A DNA stretch of 64,000 bases from Flavobacterium enshiense DK69. Lineage in GTDB: Bacteria; Bacteroidota; Bacteroidia; Flavobacteriales; Flavobacteriaceae. This document shows, one piece after another, positions 26,021 through 35,849 of this stretch. The stretch spans positions 62,001 to 126,000 of the forward strand of contig NZ_AVCS01000028.1 in assembly GCF_000498495.1 (NCBI RefSeq). Direction: 5' to 3'. The notes beneath the pieces were generated by a model, which searched no databases, was not told the DNA's origin, and saw only the letters and a list, made by a program, of their open reading frames with translations. The first letter of the stretch is position 1. Each line of letters opens with the position of its first letter. The translations under genes and the position numbers were made by a program.

Positions 26021-26274
26021 TTGTTCCAGCTTTTCTTAGCTTTTACAATTTTCAAGCCAAAAAATAAAAATCCAAATTCTTTTTACAATGTCTTTTATCT
26101 GGTTGGCAACATTACAATTCTCTTTCACTTAAATCTTGCATCAAACACACTGTTTTTGAAGTTTTTATCGTTTCAAATAACGAAATAAAAATACTGATTA
26201 TAAATAAATTACAAGCTTTACCACTAAAAACCACTGGGCAATTATTAGTAAATTTATGGTATAATTTTTAACAG

Positions 26275-27108
26275 ATGAGAACAACTGTATTTTACATCGT
26301 AATCCTTTCACTATTGATTTCCTGTGATACCAAACCCAAATCGTCTAAGGAAGCTGACGCATCAAATCCAACAGAAACCAGCAAGAGAAAACTAATTGAT
26401 TTATCTCATGTTTTTTCAGATGAAACTATTTATTGGGTAACTGCTGAGGAATTCAAATTAGACACGGTGTATAATGGAGAAACGCCGAAAGGATATTATT
26501 ATTCTGCTAATAATTACAAGGCAGCGGAACATGGTGGGACACACGTAGATGCTCCGGTACATTTCTCTAAAACAGGGCAATCCGTAGATGAAATCCCACT
26601 TGAAAAATTAATGGGAGAAGCTATTAAAATTGATATTTCTTCAAAAGCGCTTACAAATCCGGATTATTTGGTAGGTGTTGAAGATTTTCTTAATTGGGAA
26701 AAAAAGGAAAAAACTATAATTCCAGAGGGCAGTATTGTTTTATTGCAAACCGGATTTTCTAAATATTATCCTGACAAAATCAAATATCTCGGAACCAAGG
26801 AACGCGGGGAAAAAGCTGTAAAACAATTACACTTCCCAGGGCTTTCGCCTGCAGCAGCAAAATGGCTGGTTGAGAATCGTAATATTAATGCAATTGGAAT
26901 AGATACTCCAAGCATTGATTATGGGCAATCGGAGTATTTTGAAAGTCATGTGACTTTGCTTTCTAAAAACATCCCTGTTTTTGAGAATCTGGCTAACCTT
27001 GATAAATTACCCAACAAAGGATTTGAAATAATAGCGTTACCAATGAAAATCAAAGGCGGAAGTGGCGCTCCGTTGAGAATTATAGCTATTATTGATGATC
27101 AGCCTTAA
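26275..27108 (+). CDS. Cyclase-family (kynurenine-formamidase-like) lipoprotein
   Basis: 277 residues. The lipobox is LLISC (Cys17), with a Ser/Thr/Lys-rich linker to ~38. The cyclase fold is shown by LIDLSHVFSDETIYW and the metal motif HGGTHVDAPVHF (His86, His90, Asp92), then LLQTGFSKYYPD and NAIGIDTPSIDYGQS. Relatives are Zn/Mn-dependent amidases such as KynB, or polyketide cyclases. Lipidation places this one in the periplasm or outer membrane, so a role in tryptophan catabolism is unlikely; the substrate is unknown. Promoter and terminator are not obvious. Confidence 0.8.
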   Translation: MRTTVFYIVILSLLISCDTKPKSSKEADASNPTETSKRKLIDLSHVFSDETIYWVTAEEFKLDTVYNGETPKGYYYSANNYKAAEHGGTHVDAPVHFSKTGQSVDEIPLEKLMGEAIKIDISSKALTNPDYLVGVEDFLNWEKKEKTIIPEGSIVLLQTGFSKYYPDKIKYLGTKERGEKAVKQLHFPGLSPAAAKWLVENRNINAIGIDTPSIDYGQSEYFESHVTLLSKNIPVFENLANLDKLPNKGFEIIALPMKIKGGSGAPLRIIAIIDDQP

Positions 27109-27176
27109 TAACCATACTTCACAACGCAATCATTCGTTACGAAGAACCCGAAGCGGAAAATACCTTAAATAATAAA

Positions 27177-27704
27177 TTAAAAACTGAGGTTTTTTACGAT
27201 ATCTCGTATTTGATTATCCAAAACAGGATCGGATATTTTCATATTCTCCATGTCAAAATTCTCATAGAAGCTTGGTAACGAAAAACTGCCTATTATATTG
27301 GCTCCGTAACGGGGAAAGGCAGCTTGGGCTATTTCCATCACACGAGCTCCTCCTCTCTTACCATCTGAGGTGGAAAGCAAAAGCATTGGCTTATTCTGAA
27401 ACACTTTTACATTGATGCGCGAAGCCCAATCAAAGGTATTTTTAAAAGCAGCGGAATAGTTTCCATTGTTTTCTGCCATGGAAATTACCAGCAGTTCAGC
27501 CGAAGCAATTTTATCTAAAAAGGCATGTGCTAATGGGTGCTGTACGATTTCTTTTTCCAAATCCACGCTGAAAACCGGCATGGCAAAATCATTTAAATCC
27601 AAAACCTCAACCTCTGCGTGCTCAAATAAATGAGACACGTACGTCGCCAGTTTTTTATTTATTGAGTTTTTGCTGATACTTCCGCCAAACGCTATAATTT
27701 TCAT
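27177..27704 (-). CDS. NADPH-dependent FMN reductase-like oxidoreductase
   Basis: 175 residues from the preferred start at 27704. A longer frame begins at 27725, but MKIIAFGGSISKNSINKK is the usual beginning of the fold. FMN phosphate binding is by GGSISKNS; the flavodoxin-like core continues with VEVLDLNDFAMPVFSVD and the isoalloxazine loop LLVISMAENNGNYSAAFKNTFDWASR, then PMLLLSTSDGKRGGARVME. It belongs to the NADPH_FMN_red family, reducing flavins, quinones or azo dyes in the cytoplasm. It is a single gene, convergent with the cyclase. Confidence 0.82.
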   Translation of the reverse strand: MKIIAFGGSISKNSINKKLATYVSHLFEHAEVEVLDLNDFAMPVFSVDLEKEIVQHPLAHAFLDKIASAELLVISMAENNGNYSAAFKNTFDWASRINVKVFQNKPMLLLSTSDGKRGGARVMEIAQAAFPRYGANIIGSFSLPSFYENFDMENMKISDPVLDNQIRDIVKNLSF

Positions 27705-27933
27705 AACCCATTGATTTGTACTCAAATTTACTCAAATTGAACTGGGAACACCCTTATTTTTATCACAATTTATTATATAACTTCTGATAAAAGAAAAAAA
27801 CAACACTTGCTCACGAAATATATCAATCTCCATACAAATTAACACTTTTAAACTTATTTTAATATGATTTTAAAGATATTACTTGTTTTTTATAATTAAT
27901 TTTGCAATGTATTAATGATTAAATTAAAACGTC

Positions 27934-28479
27934 ATGAAAAAGATAATTTTAATCATTGCAGCATTATTCACCACAGTGGGTATTACTGCTCAAAACACGG
28001 ATGTTAAGAAAGAATCCGTAACTACAACGAAAACAGTTAAAGATTCTAAGGGAGAAAAAACAACGGTTAAAACGGAAGAGGTTCAGGAAGTACAAAAAAT
28101 CGAATTTAAAGACGCAAAATCCAATACAAAGGAAAAAGTGGTACTTGATAAACCAGCCGACGTATCAAAAAAAATTACAGTAACCGTAGATGGTGTTACC
28201 CGGGAAATCAGTAAAGACTACTCTGGATTTTACAATTATAACGGGGCCAAATGTAAAATGATTTTAGATAAAGTTGGCTATTCCATCATTCATCCTGATA
28301 CCAAAAAACGATTGGCTACATTGAGAGAAACTTCTAATGGCGAATATATCGTAACAGGCAAAAATAAAGTTTCAGTGGGCCATTTTGATTCAGACGGCAA
28401 CTTGATACTGCAGTCAGTCGACCCGAAAACCGATACTGTCATAACCGAAAAGGCAGAAATGATTAAACCAGAAATGTAA
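27934..28479 (+). CDS. Secreted protein of unknown function
   Basis: 181 residues. The signal peptide is MKKIILIIAALFTTVGITAQ. A Lys/Thr/Glu-rich low-complexity stretch (~24-65: TDVKKESVTTTKTVKDSKG) precedes a compact beta domain (YSGFYNYNGAKCKMILDKVGYSII, TNGEYIVTGKNKVSVGHFDSDGNL). No family recognised. A TAATTTTG -7 box at 27897-27904 and a strong terminator downstream make it monocistronic. It is probably periplasmic. Confidence 0.65.
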   Translation: MKKIILIIAALFTTVGITAQNTDVKKESVTTTKTVKDSKGEKTTVKTEEVQEVQKIEFKDAKSNTKEKVVLDKPADVSKKITVTVDGVTREISKDYSGFYNYNGAKCKMILDKVGYSIIHPDTKKRLATLRETSNGEYIVTGKNKVSVGHFDSDGNLILQSVDPKTDTVITEKAEMIKPEM

Positions 28480-28490
28480 ACAGTAACAAT

Positions 28491-28527
28491 AAAAAACGTC
28501 TTGCAGCAATAAGCAAGACGTTTTTTT
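28491..28527 (+). terminator. Terminator after the 27934 gene
   Basis: AAAAAACGTCTTGC pairs with GCAAGACGTTTTTTT around AGCAATA; canonical form. Confidence 0.85.
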
Positions 28528-28598
28528 ATGTGCCTGACTATAGTCAAAGGCATTTCAAATCAGAGATTGGTTTACTAAATCATCTGTCGACAAGAAAA

Positions 28599-29003
28599 TT
28601 ATGCATCTCCCCTATGATTAACAAGTAGATCAAGCATGTCTTTTTTTAAAGGCTTGACAAAATACTCCTTAACAATACCGTACTTTGAAGCCCTCTCAAT
28701 ATCTTTAGCATCATTGGATGAAGTCAGCATTACAATATCACAAGCATGCTTACTGACTTTCGGAAAATTGACTATCTTGTCCAGAAAGCCAAATCCGTCC
28801 ATTACAGGCATGGAAATATCAAGGAAAATCAAATCAGGAAACTTATCATAATCCTCCTTTATGCTTTCCAGATGCTTCAGTGCTTCTATAGCAGAATTCA
28901 TTAGCGATATCCTTTCAGCTATGCCACTTTTTTCAACGATATGATTCGTAATAAAATTATCGATTTGATTATCATCGATCAGCATTATATGGCCCATTTT
29001 CAT
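28599..29003 (-). CDS. Single-domain response regulator (receiver only)
   Basis: 134 residues, CheY-like. The acidic pocket is Asp10-Asp11 (IMLIDDNQID), the phospho-acceptor Asp62 (LIFLDISMPVMDG), Thr/Ser in IVMLTSSND and Lys in EYFVKPL. No output domain is present. It sits three bases downstream of the five-PAS kinase and is surely its partner; it may act as a phosphate relay or a protein-protein effector. Confidence 0.88.
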   Translation of the reverse strand: MKMGHIMLIDDNQIDNFITNHIVEKSGIAERISLMNSAIEALKHLESIKEDYDKFPDLIFLDISMPVMDGFGFLDKIVNFPKVSKHACDIVMLTSSNDAKDIERASKYGIVKEYFVKPLKKDMLDLLVNHRGDA

Positions 29004-29006
29004 AAA

Positions 29007-32000
29007 TTATTTTAAAAATTTGATTCGATTGGGAATTTTAATAGTAAATAAGGTTCCTACATTTACCTTTGACTGTACAGTGATGGTTCCTTTTAATTTA
29101 TCCAATGTTTCTTTAACAATGTATAAACCGATACCTGATCCCGTTGATAGCGAACTGGAACGGTAAAACATGTCAAAAATCTTCCCCTGTTCGTTTTCAT
29201 CTATTCCTACGCCATTATCTTCTATGGTGATTATGGCCTTTCTGTTATCACACTTAAAGTTAACAATTATAAAGGGATTTTCCTTGCTTCTGTCGAAATA
29301 TTTATAGGCATTCGAAAGAATATTATTCATAATAATTGCAAGTCTGTTATAATCGCAGACAAATTTCAAATCCGAATCCATCTGTATTTTCAGATCGACT
29401 ACTTTCGCTCCCTCAGCAAATTTTAAATTCCCTTTAATATCTTTTACTAACGTTTCAAAATCAATTTCGTTATGTTCCAATTCCATTCGGGCATTTCTCG
29501 AATAGTTGAGGATGTCTTCAATAAAATTATCCAATTTTGAAACACTTGTATTGAGCATGGTCAGCCTCTCAATCAAAGTACTGTTTTCATCCGCTGTTCC
29601 CTTCTCTTCTATTTCAGTTTTCGAAATATTAATTAACCCCAACATTGATTTAAGAGGAGCTCGCAAATCGTGGGAAGTACTATAAACAAAACGATCTAAT
29701 TCTGAATTAGTTTTCTTCAGTTCTTCATTAGAAAGAATAAGGTCTTGCTCTGCCTTTTTACGTTCTGTAATATCCCTGTAATTAAGAATCAGAGCATTAA
29801 TACTGGCTTGATCCAACAAATTTAAAGCAGTACCTTCAACCCAAATCAAATGGCCGTCTTTATGTGTAAGTCGGAACTGATTTTGCAACGGAATCCCGGG
29901 AGAACTGATTACTTCCCTAAAAAATTTCTCGGCTTTGATCAAATCCTTATGAAATATAAAGCTGAGAAGCTGCTTTGATTTAAAATCTTCCAAGCCATAT
30001 CCGGATATCTTCGCTGCAGAAGGGCTTTGATACTGGATTTCAAAATCGGAATTGACCAAAACGATTGCATCACTTATATTTTCGGTTAAAGCACGGTATT
30101 TTTCCTCACTTTGGGTCAATTTTAATTCCGCCAGTTTTCGCTCGGTAATATCGGTACCAAAAATCATAACGTGTGTCACTTCGTTATTGGTAACAATGGG
30201 CACAAACCTTGAACGCACCCATTCCCCGGAAGAAATCTTGTTTTCAATTTCAAGATGTTCACCATTGCTGAAACATTTTTCCAAAGCCTCTCTTGCCGGC
30301 TCCCGGCTTTCTTCAGGAAGGACCGAAATACAATCTGCGCCAATTACTTTATCTACAGATATCTCAGGTGTTCTTGTCCTGTTTATCGCTTCAATTTTAT
30401 AATATTTATTTACATACAGAATGATATCCGGTGAATTCTCAAACTGATTTTTAAAAAGTTCTGTGGCTCTTTTTCGCTCGGTAATCACTTCGGTAAACAT
30501 TATAATGCCGCCAATTTCCGAAGTGGCTTTATACCAGGGACGAACTTCCCATCGCAGCCATTCAATACTTCCGTCAGCTCTTACGAAAGAATCTTCTTCG
30601 CGTTTCTCCACAGCACCTTTCAGGCAACGTTGATGGATATCTTTCCATTCCTGACCGATTTCAGGAAACACTTCATAATGGCTTTTTCCGATGATATCCT
30701 GCCCGGTCAGATTGTAATCTGATATCCATCTTCGGCTGGTAGCAATATACTGCATATCATTATCAAACATGGCCAAACAAGCCGGACTGTGTTCTATAAA
30801 CAGATTAAGTTGGGCTTCACGTTCTGCTAATTTAGCTTCAGCCCTTACCTTTTCCGTAACATCATTGGCTAATGTCAAAGCAGCTGGCCGATTGTTATAA
30901 ATTATTGTGTGAGGACTAATCTCCATAATAATTTCTTCACCATCCTTTTTGAAATGCTTCCAGTTTTGTTTTATAAAAATTTCTTCACCAAGAAGCATTT
31001 TCCTTGCAAACTCTTTTAATTTCTCATGATCTTCTTCCGGACGATAATCAAGAACGGTCATGGTGCTCCACTCTTCTCTGGAATAACCATATTTGTTCAA
31101 CACTGTTTCATTAACTTCCTGAATTTTTAAAGTCTCTAAATCCCAAATAAAAATGCAGGCAGGATTGTTATTGAACAAGTATCTGTATTTTTCTTCGGAT
31201 TCTTTAAGGGCTGTTTCTGCTTTATTCCGTTCTGTAATGTCACGAATAATGCCAAAGAAACCTCGTCCTTCCATGAGACGGGCGCTGATTTCAGCCTCTA
31301 AGATTGTCCCGTCTTTTCTTTTTATTTTCCTGTAAACTAAAGCCGACTTATTTTTCCTTACATTTTCAATTGCAAACGCTTGTTCATTGACTTCATCAGG
31401 AGCAATCAATGATGAAATTTTCATCATCAGCATTTCATTACGTGTATAACCAAACAATTGACAGGCATAATCATTTAAATCTATAATTTCCGTCTCTTCA
31501 TTTAATACCAAAATGGCTTCTCCTGCATACTCTATAAGATTGCGGTAATTTTTTTCGGTAAGGAACAGCTTGGCACGACTAAGGTTAACACTGTTAATTA
31601 TGGTTAGGTTCTTCTTAATTAAGTAGTATGCAAAAGGGACCGTAAAAGCCATAGCTATCAAAAGTATCAGCAAAAACTTTTGGGTATAAGATGTATAACC
31701 TTTTAAATTATCCTCATAAATCTTTTTACCTACTTTGACCTGTAATCTTCGCAGTTTACTCACCTCATCCATGACAGGGGTTAAGCTTTGGGATAATTCA
31801 TTTTTTATAATGGCATCAAGGCCAGAACCATCACCTTGTGCCAAAATCAATTTTAATTTTTCAACCGAATTCGATGATTCTTTCAGCAAACCAGTCGTTT
31901 TATCTACAATTATTTTTTCCTCAGGTGTGAGGTAAGTCTGCACATAAGCTTTCCAATTGGTATTGACGCTGTCCTGCGCCTGCTTGACTTTTGCCAGTGC

Positions 32001-32291
32001 GACATCGAAAGTTATTTGTTTCTTACTCGCCCGATGCGCTGTTGAAAGTATTACTGAATTATAATAACGAACATCTCCCAACTGATTCATCGGAATCAAC
32101 CTGTCCTCAAAAAGTTCTTGGGAATTTCGATTAAGTATTCCGATTTGTATAAAACCGTAAACACCAACTCCTACAATAAAACAAGACATGATAAATACCA
32201 AGAAGGTTAATTCCATGGATGATCTTGCCTTATTGACCATGTTTTTTGTTTTTAGTGGAAATTCTCTTTTACAACATTGTAAATCTTTCAA
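29007..32291 (-). CDS. Membrane sensor histidine kinase with five PAS domains
   Basis: 1094 residues (the start could also be the internal Met at 32240, MVNKARSS). TM1 ~27-48, a 4HB_MCP-like periplasmic helical sensor ~50-200, TM2 ~207-226 (FLLILLIAMAFTVPFAYYLI). Then five PAS/PAC units follow, each closed by a DITERK-type linker (GIIRDITERNKAE, DVTEKVRAE, VITERKRATE, GTDITERKLAE, YRDITERKKAE). HisKA has His874 (STSHDLRAPLK), the ATPase N box NNILSNAYKYF, DNGVGIDENEQGKIF and GSGIGLYIVKE. The second and third PAS carry 'NNNPAC'/'EHSPAC', so small-ligand or redox sensing is possible. It is coupled to the downstream receiver gene. Confidence 0.9.
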   Translation of the reverse strand: MKDLQCCKREFPLKTKNMVNKARSSMELTFLVFIMSCFIVGVGVYGFIQIGILNRNSQELFEDRLIPMNQLGDVRYYNSVILSTAHRASKKQITFDVALAKVKQAQDSVNTNWKAYVQTYLTPEEKIIVDKTTGLLKESSNSVEKLKLILAQGDGSGLDAIIKNELSQSLTPVMDEVSKLRRLQVKVGKKIYEDNLKGYTSYTQKFLLILLIAMAFTVPFAYYLIKKNLTIINSVNLSRAKLFLTEKNYRNLIEYAGEAILVLNEETEIIDLNDYACQLFGYTRNEMLMMKISSLIAPDEVNEQAFAIENVRKNKSALVYRKIKRKDGTILEAEISARLMEGRGFFGIIRDITERNKAETALKESEEKYRYLFNNNPACIFIWDLETLKIQEVNETVLNKYGYSREEWSTMTVLDYRPEEDHEKLKEFARKMLLGEEIFIKQNWKHFKKDGEEIIMEISPHTIIYNNRPAALTLANDVTEKVRAEAKLAEREAQLNLFIEHSPACLAMFDNDMQYIATSRRWISDYNLTGQDIIGKSHYEVFPEIGQEWKDIHQRCLKGAVEKREEDSFVRADGSIEWLRWEVRPWYKATSEIGGIIMFTEVITERKRATELFKNQFENSPDIILYVNKYYKIEAINRTRTPEISVDKVIGADCISVLPEESREPAREALEKCFSNGEHLEIENKISSGEWVRSRFVPIVTNNEVTHVMIFGTDITERKLAELKLTQSEEKYRALTENISDAIVLVNSDFEIQYQSPSAAKISGYGLEDFKSKQLLSFIFHKDLIKAEKFFREVISSPGIPLQNQFRLTHKDGHLIWVEGTALNLLDQASINALILNYRDITERKKAEQDLILSNEELKKTNSELDRFVYSTSHDLRAPLKSMLGLINISKTEIEEKGTADENSTLIERLTMLNTSVSKLDNFIEDILNYSRNARMELEHNEIDFETLVKDIKGNLKFAEGAKVVDLKIQMDSDLKFVCDYNRLAIIMNNILSNAYKYFDRSKENPFIIVNFKCDNRKAIITIEDNGVGIDENEQGKIFDMFYRSSSLSTGSGIGLYIVKETLDKLKGTITVQSKVNVGTLFTIKIPNRIKFLK

Positions 32292-32317
32292 AAAAAAGGT
32301 TGTAAATCTTTTTAAAT

Positions 32318-32346
32318 CAAACCTATAGACACAACGTTATACCCAA
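32318..32346 (-). promoter_or_regulatory. Promoter of the histidine kinase gene (TTG, 18 bp, TAGGTTTG)
   Basis: On the minus strand TTG (32346-32344) and TAGGTTTG (32325-32318) are spaced 18 bases, matching the Bacteroidota -33/-7 consensus. The start site would fall near 32310. Confidence 0.5.
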
Positions 32347-32434
32347 ATTTAACAAATATATTTCGTTTCATCCATCAGAAATACTTACAAAACAGATGAA
32401 TTACATAAAAAACCCTACAAACGAATTAAAGCAC

Positions 32435-32464
32435 AAAAGCCGCTAAATTTCTTCAGCGGCTCTT
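32435..32464 (-). terminator. Terminator of ychF
   Basis: On the minus strand AAGAGCCGCTGAAG and ATTTAGCGGCTTTT pair in the GCCGCTGA/TAGCGGC stem; it lies just beyond the ychF stop. Confidence 0.65.
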
Positions 32465-32493
32465 GTTTATCTGTCTTTTTCTTACAATTTTAA

Positions 32494-33588
32494 CTACACG
32501 TTAAATCTGAAATGCATCACATCTCCGTCCTTAACAATGTATTCTTTTCCTTCTACACGAAGTTTTCCGGCTTCTTTCACTTTTGATTCCGAACCGAAAT
32601 TTGAGTAATCATCAAAAGCGATAACTTCTGCACGGATAAATCCTTTCTCAAAATCGGTATGAATTACTCCAGCCGCTTTTGGCGCTGTGTCTCCGATATT
32701 AATTGTCCACGCACGAACTTCTTTAACTCCGGCAGTAAAATAAGTCTGAAGATTTAACAATTTATAAGCTGCACGAATCAATACCGATGAACCTGGCTCT
32801 TTCAAACCTAAATCCTCCAAAAATATCTGACGCTCTTCGTAGCTTTCCAATTCAGTAATATCAGCTTCAGCACCAACAGAAAGAACGATAACTTCCGCCT
32901 GCTCGTCTTTAACCATTTCTCGAACCTGATCTACATATTTGTTACCGTTAACCGCTGACGCTTCGTCAACATTACAAACATATAATACAGGTTTTGTGGT
33001 AATTAACTGAAAATCTTCCATCATTTCCTCTTCATCCTGATTTTGAGGAATTACGGTACGAGCCGATTTTGCCTGCATTAAAGCTTCACGGATTCTGTCC
33101 AATAACGCTTTTTCAGCCTGAGCTTCTTTGTTTCCGGTCTTAGCAGTACGATTTACTTTTTCTAAACGTTTTTCTACCGTTTCAAGATCTTTCAACTGCA
33201 ATTCGATATCGATTGTTTCTTTATCGCGGATCGGATTTACATTACCGTCAACGTGAACGATATTGTCATTGTCAAAGCAACGTAATACGTGAATGATAGC
33301 ATTACACTCTCTGATATTTCCTAAGAATTGATTTCCTAAACCTTCTCCTTTACTTGCACCTTTTACCAAACCGGCAATATCAACGATGTCAACTGTAGCC
33401 ATCTGAACACGTTCTGGTTTTACAAGCTCTTCCAATCTGTTGATTCTTGGATCCGGTACATTTACTACTCCGATGTTAGGTTCGATAGTACAAAACGGAA
33501 AATTTGCACTTTGTGCTTTGGCATTTGACAAACAATTGAATAATGTTGATTTCCCAACATTTGGCAATCCTACAATTCCTGCTTTCAT
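32494..33588 (-). CDS. ychF: Redox-regulated Obg-like ATPase YchF
   Basis: 364 residues, the usual length. P-loop GLPNVGKSTLFNCLS (7-21), DIVDIAGLVKGASKGEGLGNQF (switch/G3 region), a coiled-coil insert ~130-170, and the NVDE segment that replaces the GTPase NKxD and gives ATP preference (LYVCNVDEASAVN). The C-terminal TGS domain covers AWTINIGDTAPKAAGVIHTDFEKGFIRAEVI. It binds ribosomes and modulates stress responses. A single gene with its own terminator; a TATATTTG -7 box lies upstream at 33657-33650 on the minus strand. Confidence 0.93.
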   Translation of the reverse strand: MKAGIVGLPNVGKSTLFNCLSNAKAQSANFPFCTIEPNIGVVNVPDPRINRLEELVKPERVQMATVDIVDIAGLVKGASKGEGLGNQFLGNIRECNAIIHVLRCFDNDNIVHVDGNVNPIRDKETIDIELQLKDLETVEKRLEKVNRTAKTGNKEAQAEKALLDRIREALMQAKSARTVIPQNQDEEEMMEDFQLITTKPVLYVCNVDEASAVNGNKYVDQVREMVKDEQAEVIVLSVGAEADITELESYEERQIFLEDLGLKEPGSSVLIRAAYKLLNLQTYFTAGVKEVRAWTINIGDTAPKAAGVIHTDFEKGFIRAEVIAFDDYSNFGSESKVKEAGKLRVEGKEYIVKDGDVMHFRFNV

Positions 33589-33745
33589 TATATTTTTATT
33601 TACAGTTGGAAAAAACCAACAAAATTTTATAATCGTTTTAAAAAGTTTGCAAATATACCGATTATAATGGAATTACAGAATAGCAGTTTGTTAACATAAT
33701 GGTAAACGTTTTTCGTTTTTGATTTCTATGACCATTAAACACAGA

Positions 33746-33783
33746 AAATCAGGGAGACTTACTGTTTTGCCTCCCTGATTTAT
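33746..33783 (-). terminator. Terminator of the OmpA-family gene
   Basis: AAATCAGGGAG pairs with CTCCCTGATTT (or its minus-strand equivalent) around a 14-base loop. Confidence 0.75.
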
Positions 33784-33805
33784 TGTATCCTGATTTTTGT
33801 CTAAA

Positions 33806-35131
33806 TTATTTGACTACTCTTATGAGTGTTCTGCGGCTTTTAGCTTTTCCTTCTTCCTTAGTGTTATCACCAATCGGGAATCGCTCGCCATAACCAACTG
33901 CTTTCAGACGATTTTTGCTGATACCTTTTGAAACGAGATAGTTTACGGCGGCTTTTGCTCTCCTTTCGGATAGCGCCTGATTATATGCTGAAGTACCAGG
34001 CGTACTGGTGTGTCCTTCTACATCCACACTTAAGTCGGGGTTCTCATTAAGGAATTTCACAACTTTATCCAAGCTAGCTTTATCCTCTGCACTTAATGCT
34101 GACATCGCTTTTTTGTAATAGAAAGTCATTTCCGGACAACCTAAATTATCTTTTATTCCAGCAAGTTTCGGACATTTATCGTCATCATCATTAACACCAT
34201 CACTATCTCCGTCCGGAATTGGGCAACCGGCATATTTAGCCACACCGAAAACTTTCGGACATTTATCATTTTCATCGTTAATACCATCTCCGTCAGTATC
34301 CGGAATCGGGCAACCGGCATACTTAGGCGAACCGGCAACATTCGGACATTTGTCTTTACTGTCAAAAACACCATCACCATCTGTATCCTTATCTGATACT
34401 GGCGCTGCAGGAGCCGCAACCGGAGCCATGGTTTCAAGTGACGGAGGATTGGTTTTCATATCCTCCAGCGTTTTTGGAGCCGAACGGAAGCCAATAGTTA
34501 ATCCAAACTGTAAAGCGCGGTTATTTATACCGTCTACTATGTGAATTGGGTTTGGCGGATTTATAGGCACTGTTGCATCTGTACCGTTAGTATCATTGAT
34601 ATCTGTAAATCCGTAAATGTATCTTGCATAGACTCCTATACCGCTCGTCACCCAGTATTCTAACCCAAACGTACCAGCTATATCCGTACCTTTTAAGTTA
34701 TTGGTCTGGTTATGTTTGGTCTTATCATCCGCTTCTGATTTTGCATGCATCAGAAAATCGAATTGAGGACCGGCAAAGACCGAGAATCTCCAGATTGGAT
34801 TAAACTTAAACAAAATAGGAACGGACAAATATTCCAGCTTCAGTCTTCCCCCCAGATCCGGAGAAGGATATGACTGACTTATATCGGCTCCCATATTTGA
34901 ATATAACAGTTCTGGCTGAATTGAAGTCTTCTTGCTTATCGCATAATTATAATACGCGCCGGCAACGAGACCTTCTTTAGAATCAGTTTCCAGACCATTT
35001 ACCGAAGGATCGTAATTAATGTATGATACATTCATTCCCACTTTTGCTCCAAAGAATGAGCGATCTGTAATTTGAGCATAAACCTGCGTCATGCAGCTGA
35101 TTAATGCTATCGAAAAGGCTAGTTTTCTCAT
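33806..35131 (-). CDS. OmpA-family porin with TSP3 repeats
   Basis: 441 residues. The signal peptide is MRKLAFSIALISCMTQVYAQ. The N-terminal beta-barrel (~22-215) has PorT/OMP_b-brl strands (FFGAKVGMNVSYINYDP, FSVFAGPQFDFLM). A linker with Pro/Ala (MAPVAAPAAPVSDKD) leads to three thrombospondin type-3 calcium-binding repeats (DTDGDGVFDSKDKCPN, DTDGDGINDENDKCPK, DGDSDGVNDDDDKCPK, each followed by a CPxxDxD or AGCP segment). The OmpA domain ends it: LNENPDLSVDVEGHTSTPG and ALSERRAKAAVNYLVSKGI with GYGERFPIGDN, the peptidoglycan-binding (Asp/Arg) signature. It tethers the outer membrane to the wall. Confidence 0.9.
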   Translation of the reverse strand: MRKLAFSIALISCMTQVYAQITDRSFFGAKVGMNVSYINYDPSVNGLETDSKEGLVAGAYYNYAISKKTSIQPELLYSNMGADISQSYPSPDLGGRLKLEYLSVPILFKFNPIWRFSVFAGPQFDFLMHAKSEADDKTKHNQTNNLKGTDIAGTFGLEYWVTSGIGVYARYIYGFTDINDTNGTDATVPINPPNPIHIVDGINNRALQFGLTIGFRSAPKTLEDMKTNPPSLETMAPVAAPAAPVSDKDTDGDGVFDSKDKCPNVAGSPKYAGCPIPDTDGDGINDENDKCPKVFGVAKYAGCPIPDGDSDGVNDDDDKCPKLAGIKDNLGCPEMTFYYKKAMSALSAEDKASLDKVVKFLNENPDLSVDVEGHTSTPGTSAYNQALSERRAKAAVNYLVSKGISKNRLKAVGYGERFPIGDNTKEEGKAKSRRTLIRVVK

Positions 35132-35195
35132 AATCTAAATATTTGGTGCGCAGCCCTTAACTTTTATCTGCTTAAAAACTTATAACTGCTCGATA

Positions 35196-35636
35196 TTACT
35201 TTCTCTTAAAACGCATCAGGGGCTTATTTTCCATTTTGAAATTCAGGGTTTTTCCGTCCTCTGAAATAGAATAGGAATCAATTTTCTTCAGGGTTTCCAT
35301 ATAAACAGTCTCCCCTTTTCCGTCACCACACATCATTCTTGTAACGGCCATTGGTTCCTTGAAACTGATTTTGTTTCTATCAACTTTTAGTGTACCGGAA
35401 TAGGAATTACAACTATTGTTTCCGGATACAGTATTATCCTTTGTTACAAAACTGATAGTAGGTTTTTTGTCGCGATACAATCCGGCAAATGTGGTTTCAT
35501 CCGGCAAAATATAAACCAGTTCCCAAGAGCCATTAAGCTTTTCAGATTGATCTACTATATCATTTTTAGTTTTAACCGAATTGCAGCATATACAAGAAAG
35601 ACACACTATAGCTGCAGTAAATAGACACTTCCTCAT
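35196..35636 (-). CDS. META-domain lipoprotein (HslJ-like)
   Basis: 146 residues. The signal MRKCLFTAAIVCLSCICCNS offers lipobox LSCICC. The META/HslJ domain is recognised from LNGSWELVYI, KKPTISFVTKDNTVSGNNSCNSYSGTLKV, EPMAVTRMMCGDGKGETVYMETLKKI and TLNFKMENKPLMRFKRK. The family includes stress- or heat-induced envelope proteins (HslJ, novobiocin resistance). It is divergent from sodC and downstream of the OmpA gene's promoter region, and probably separately transcribed. Confidence 0.85.
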   Translation of the reverse strand: MRKCLFTAAIVCLSCICCNSVKTKNDIVDQSEKLNGSWELVYILPDETTFAGLYRDKKPTISFVTKDNTVSGNNSCNSYSGTLKVDRNKISFKEPMAVTRMMCGDGKGETVYMETLKKIDSYSISEDGKTLNFKMENKPLMRFKRK

Positions 35637-35849
35637 ACTGTAAAAAATTAAATTTTACTAACTTAAAAGAAGGGGCCGTCTTAAGAAATTGATTGTTAAA
35701 AGCAAGTATCGAATTTACGAATTTTATTTCATTTATCTATAAATCAACAACATAAATCAACCAACAAAGTGAAATTTCATTTTTTTCCAATACATAATCA
35801 ACGTAAGAAATTTAGCTGTAACTTTACAAAAACCATCAATTTGCTTTAT

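Noticed and set aside
35769..35849. Upstream start of sodC at 35769
   Set aside because: It would put 27 residues before a clear SPII signal peptide; the Met at 35850 gives a standard lipoprotein start.
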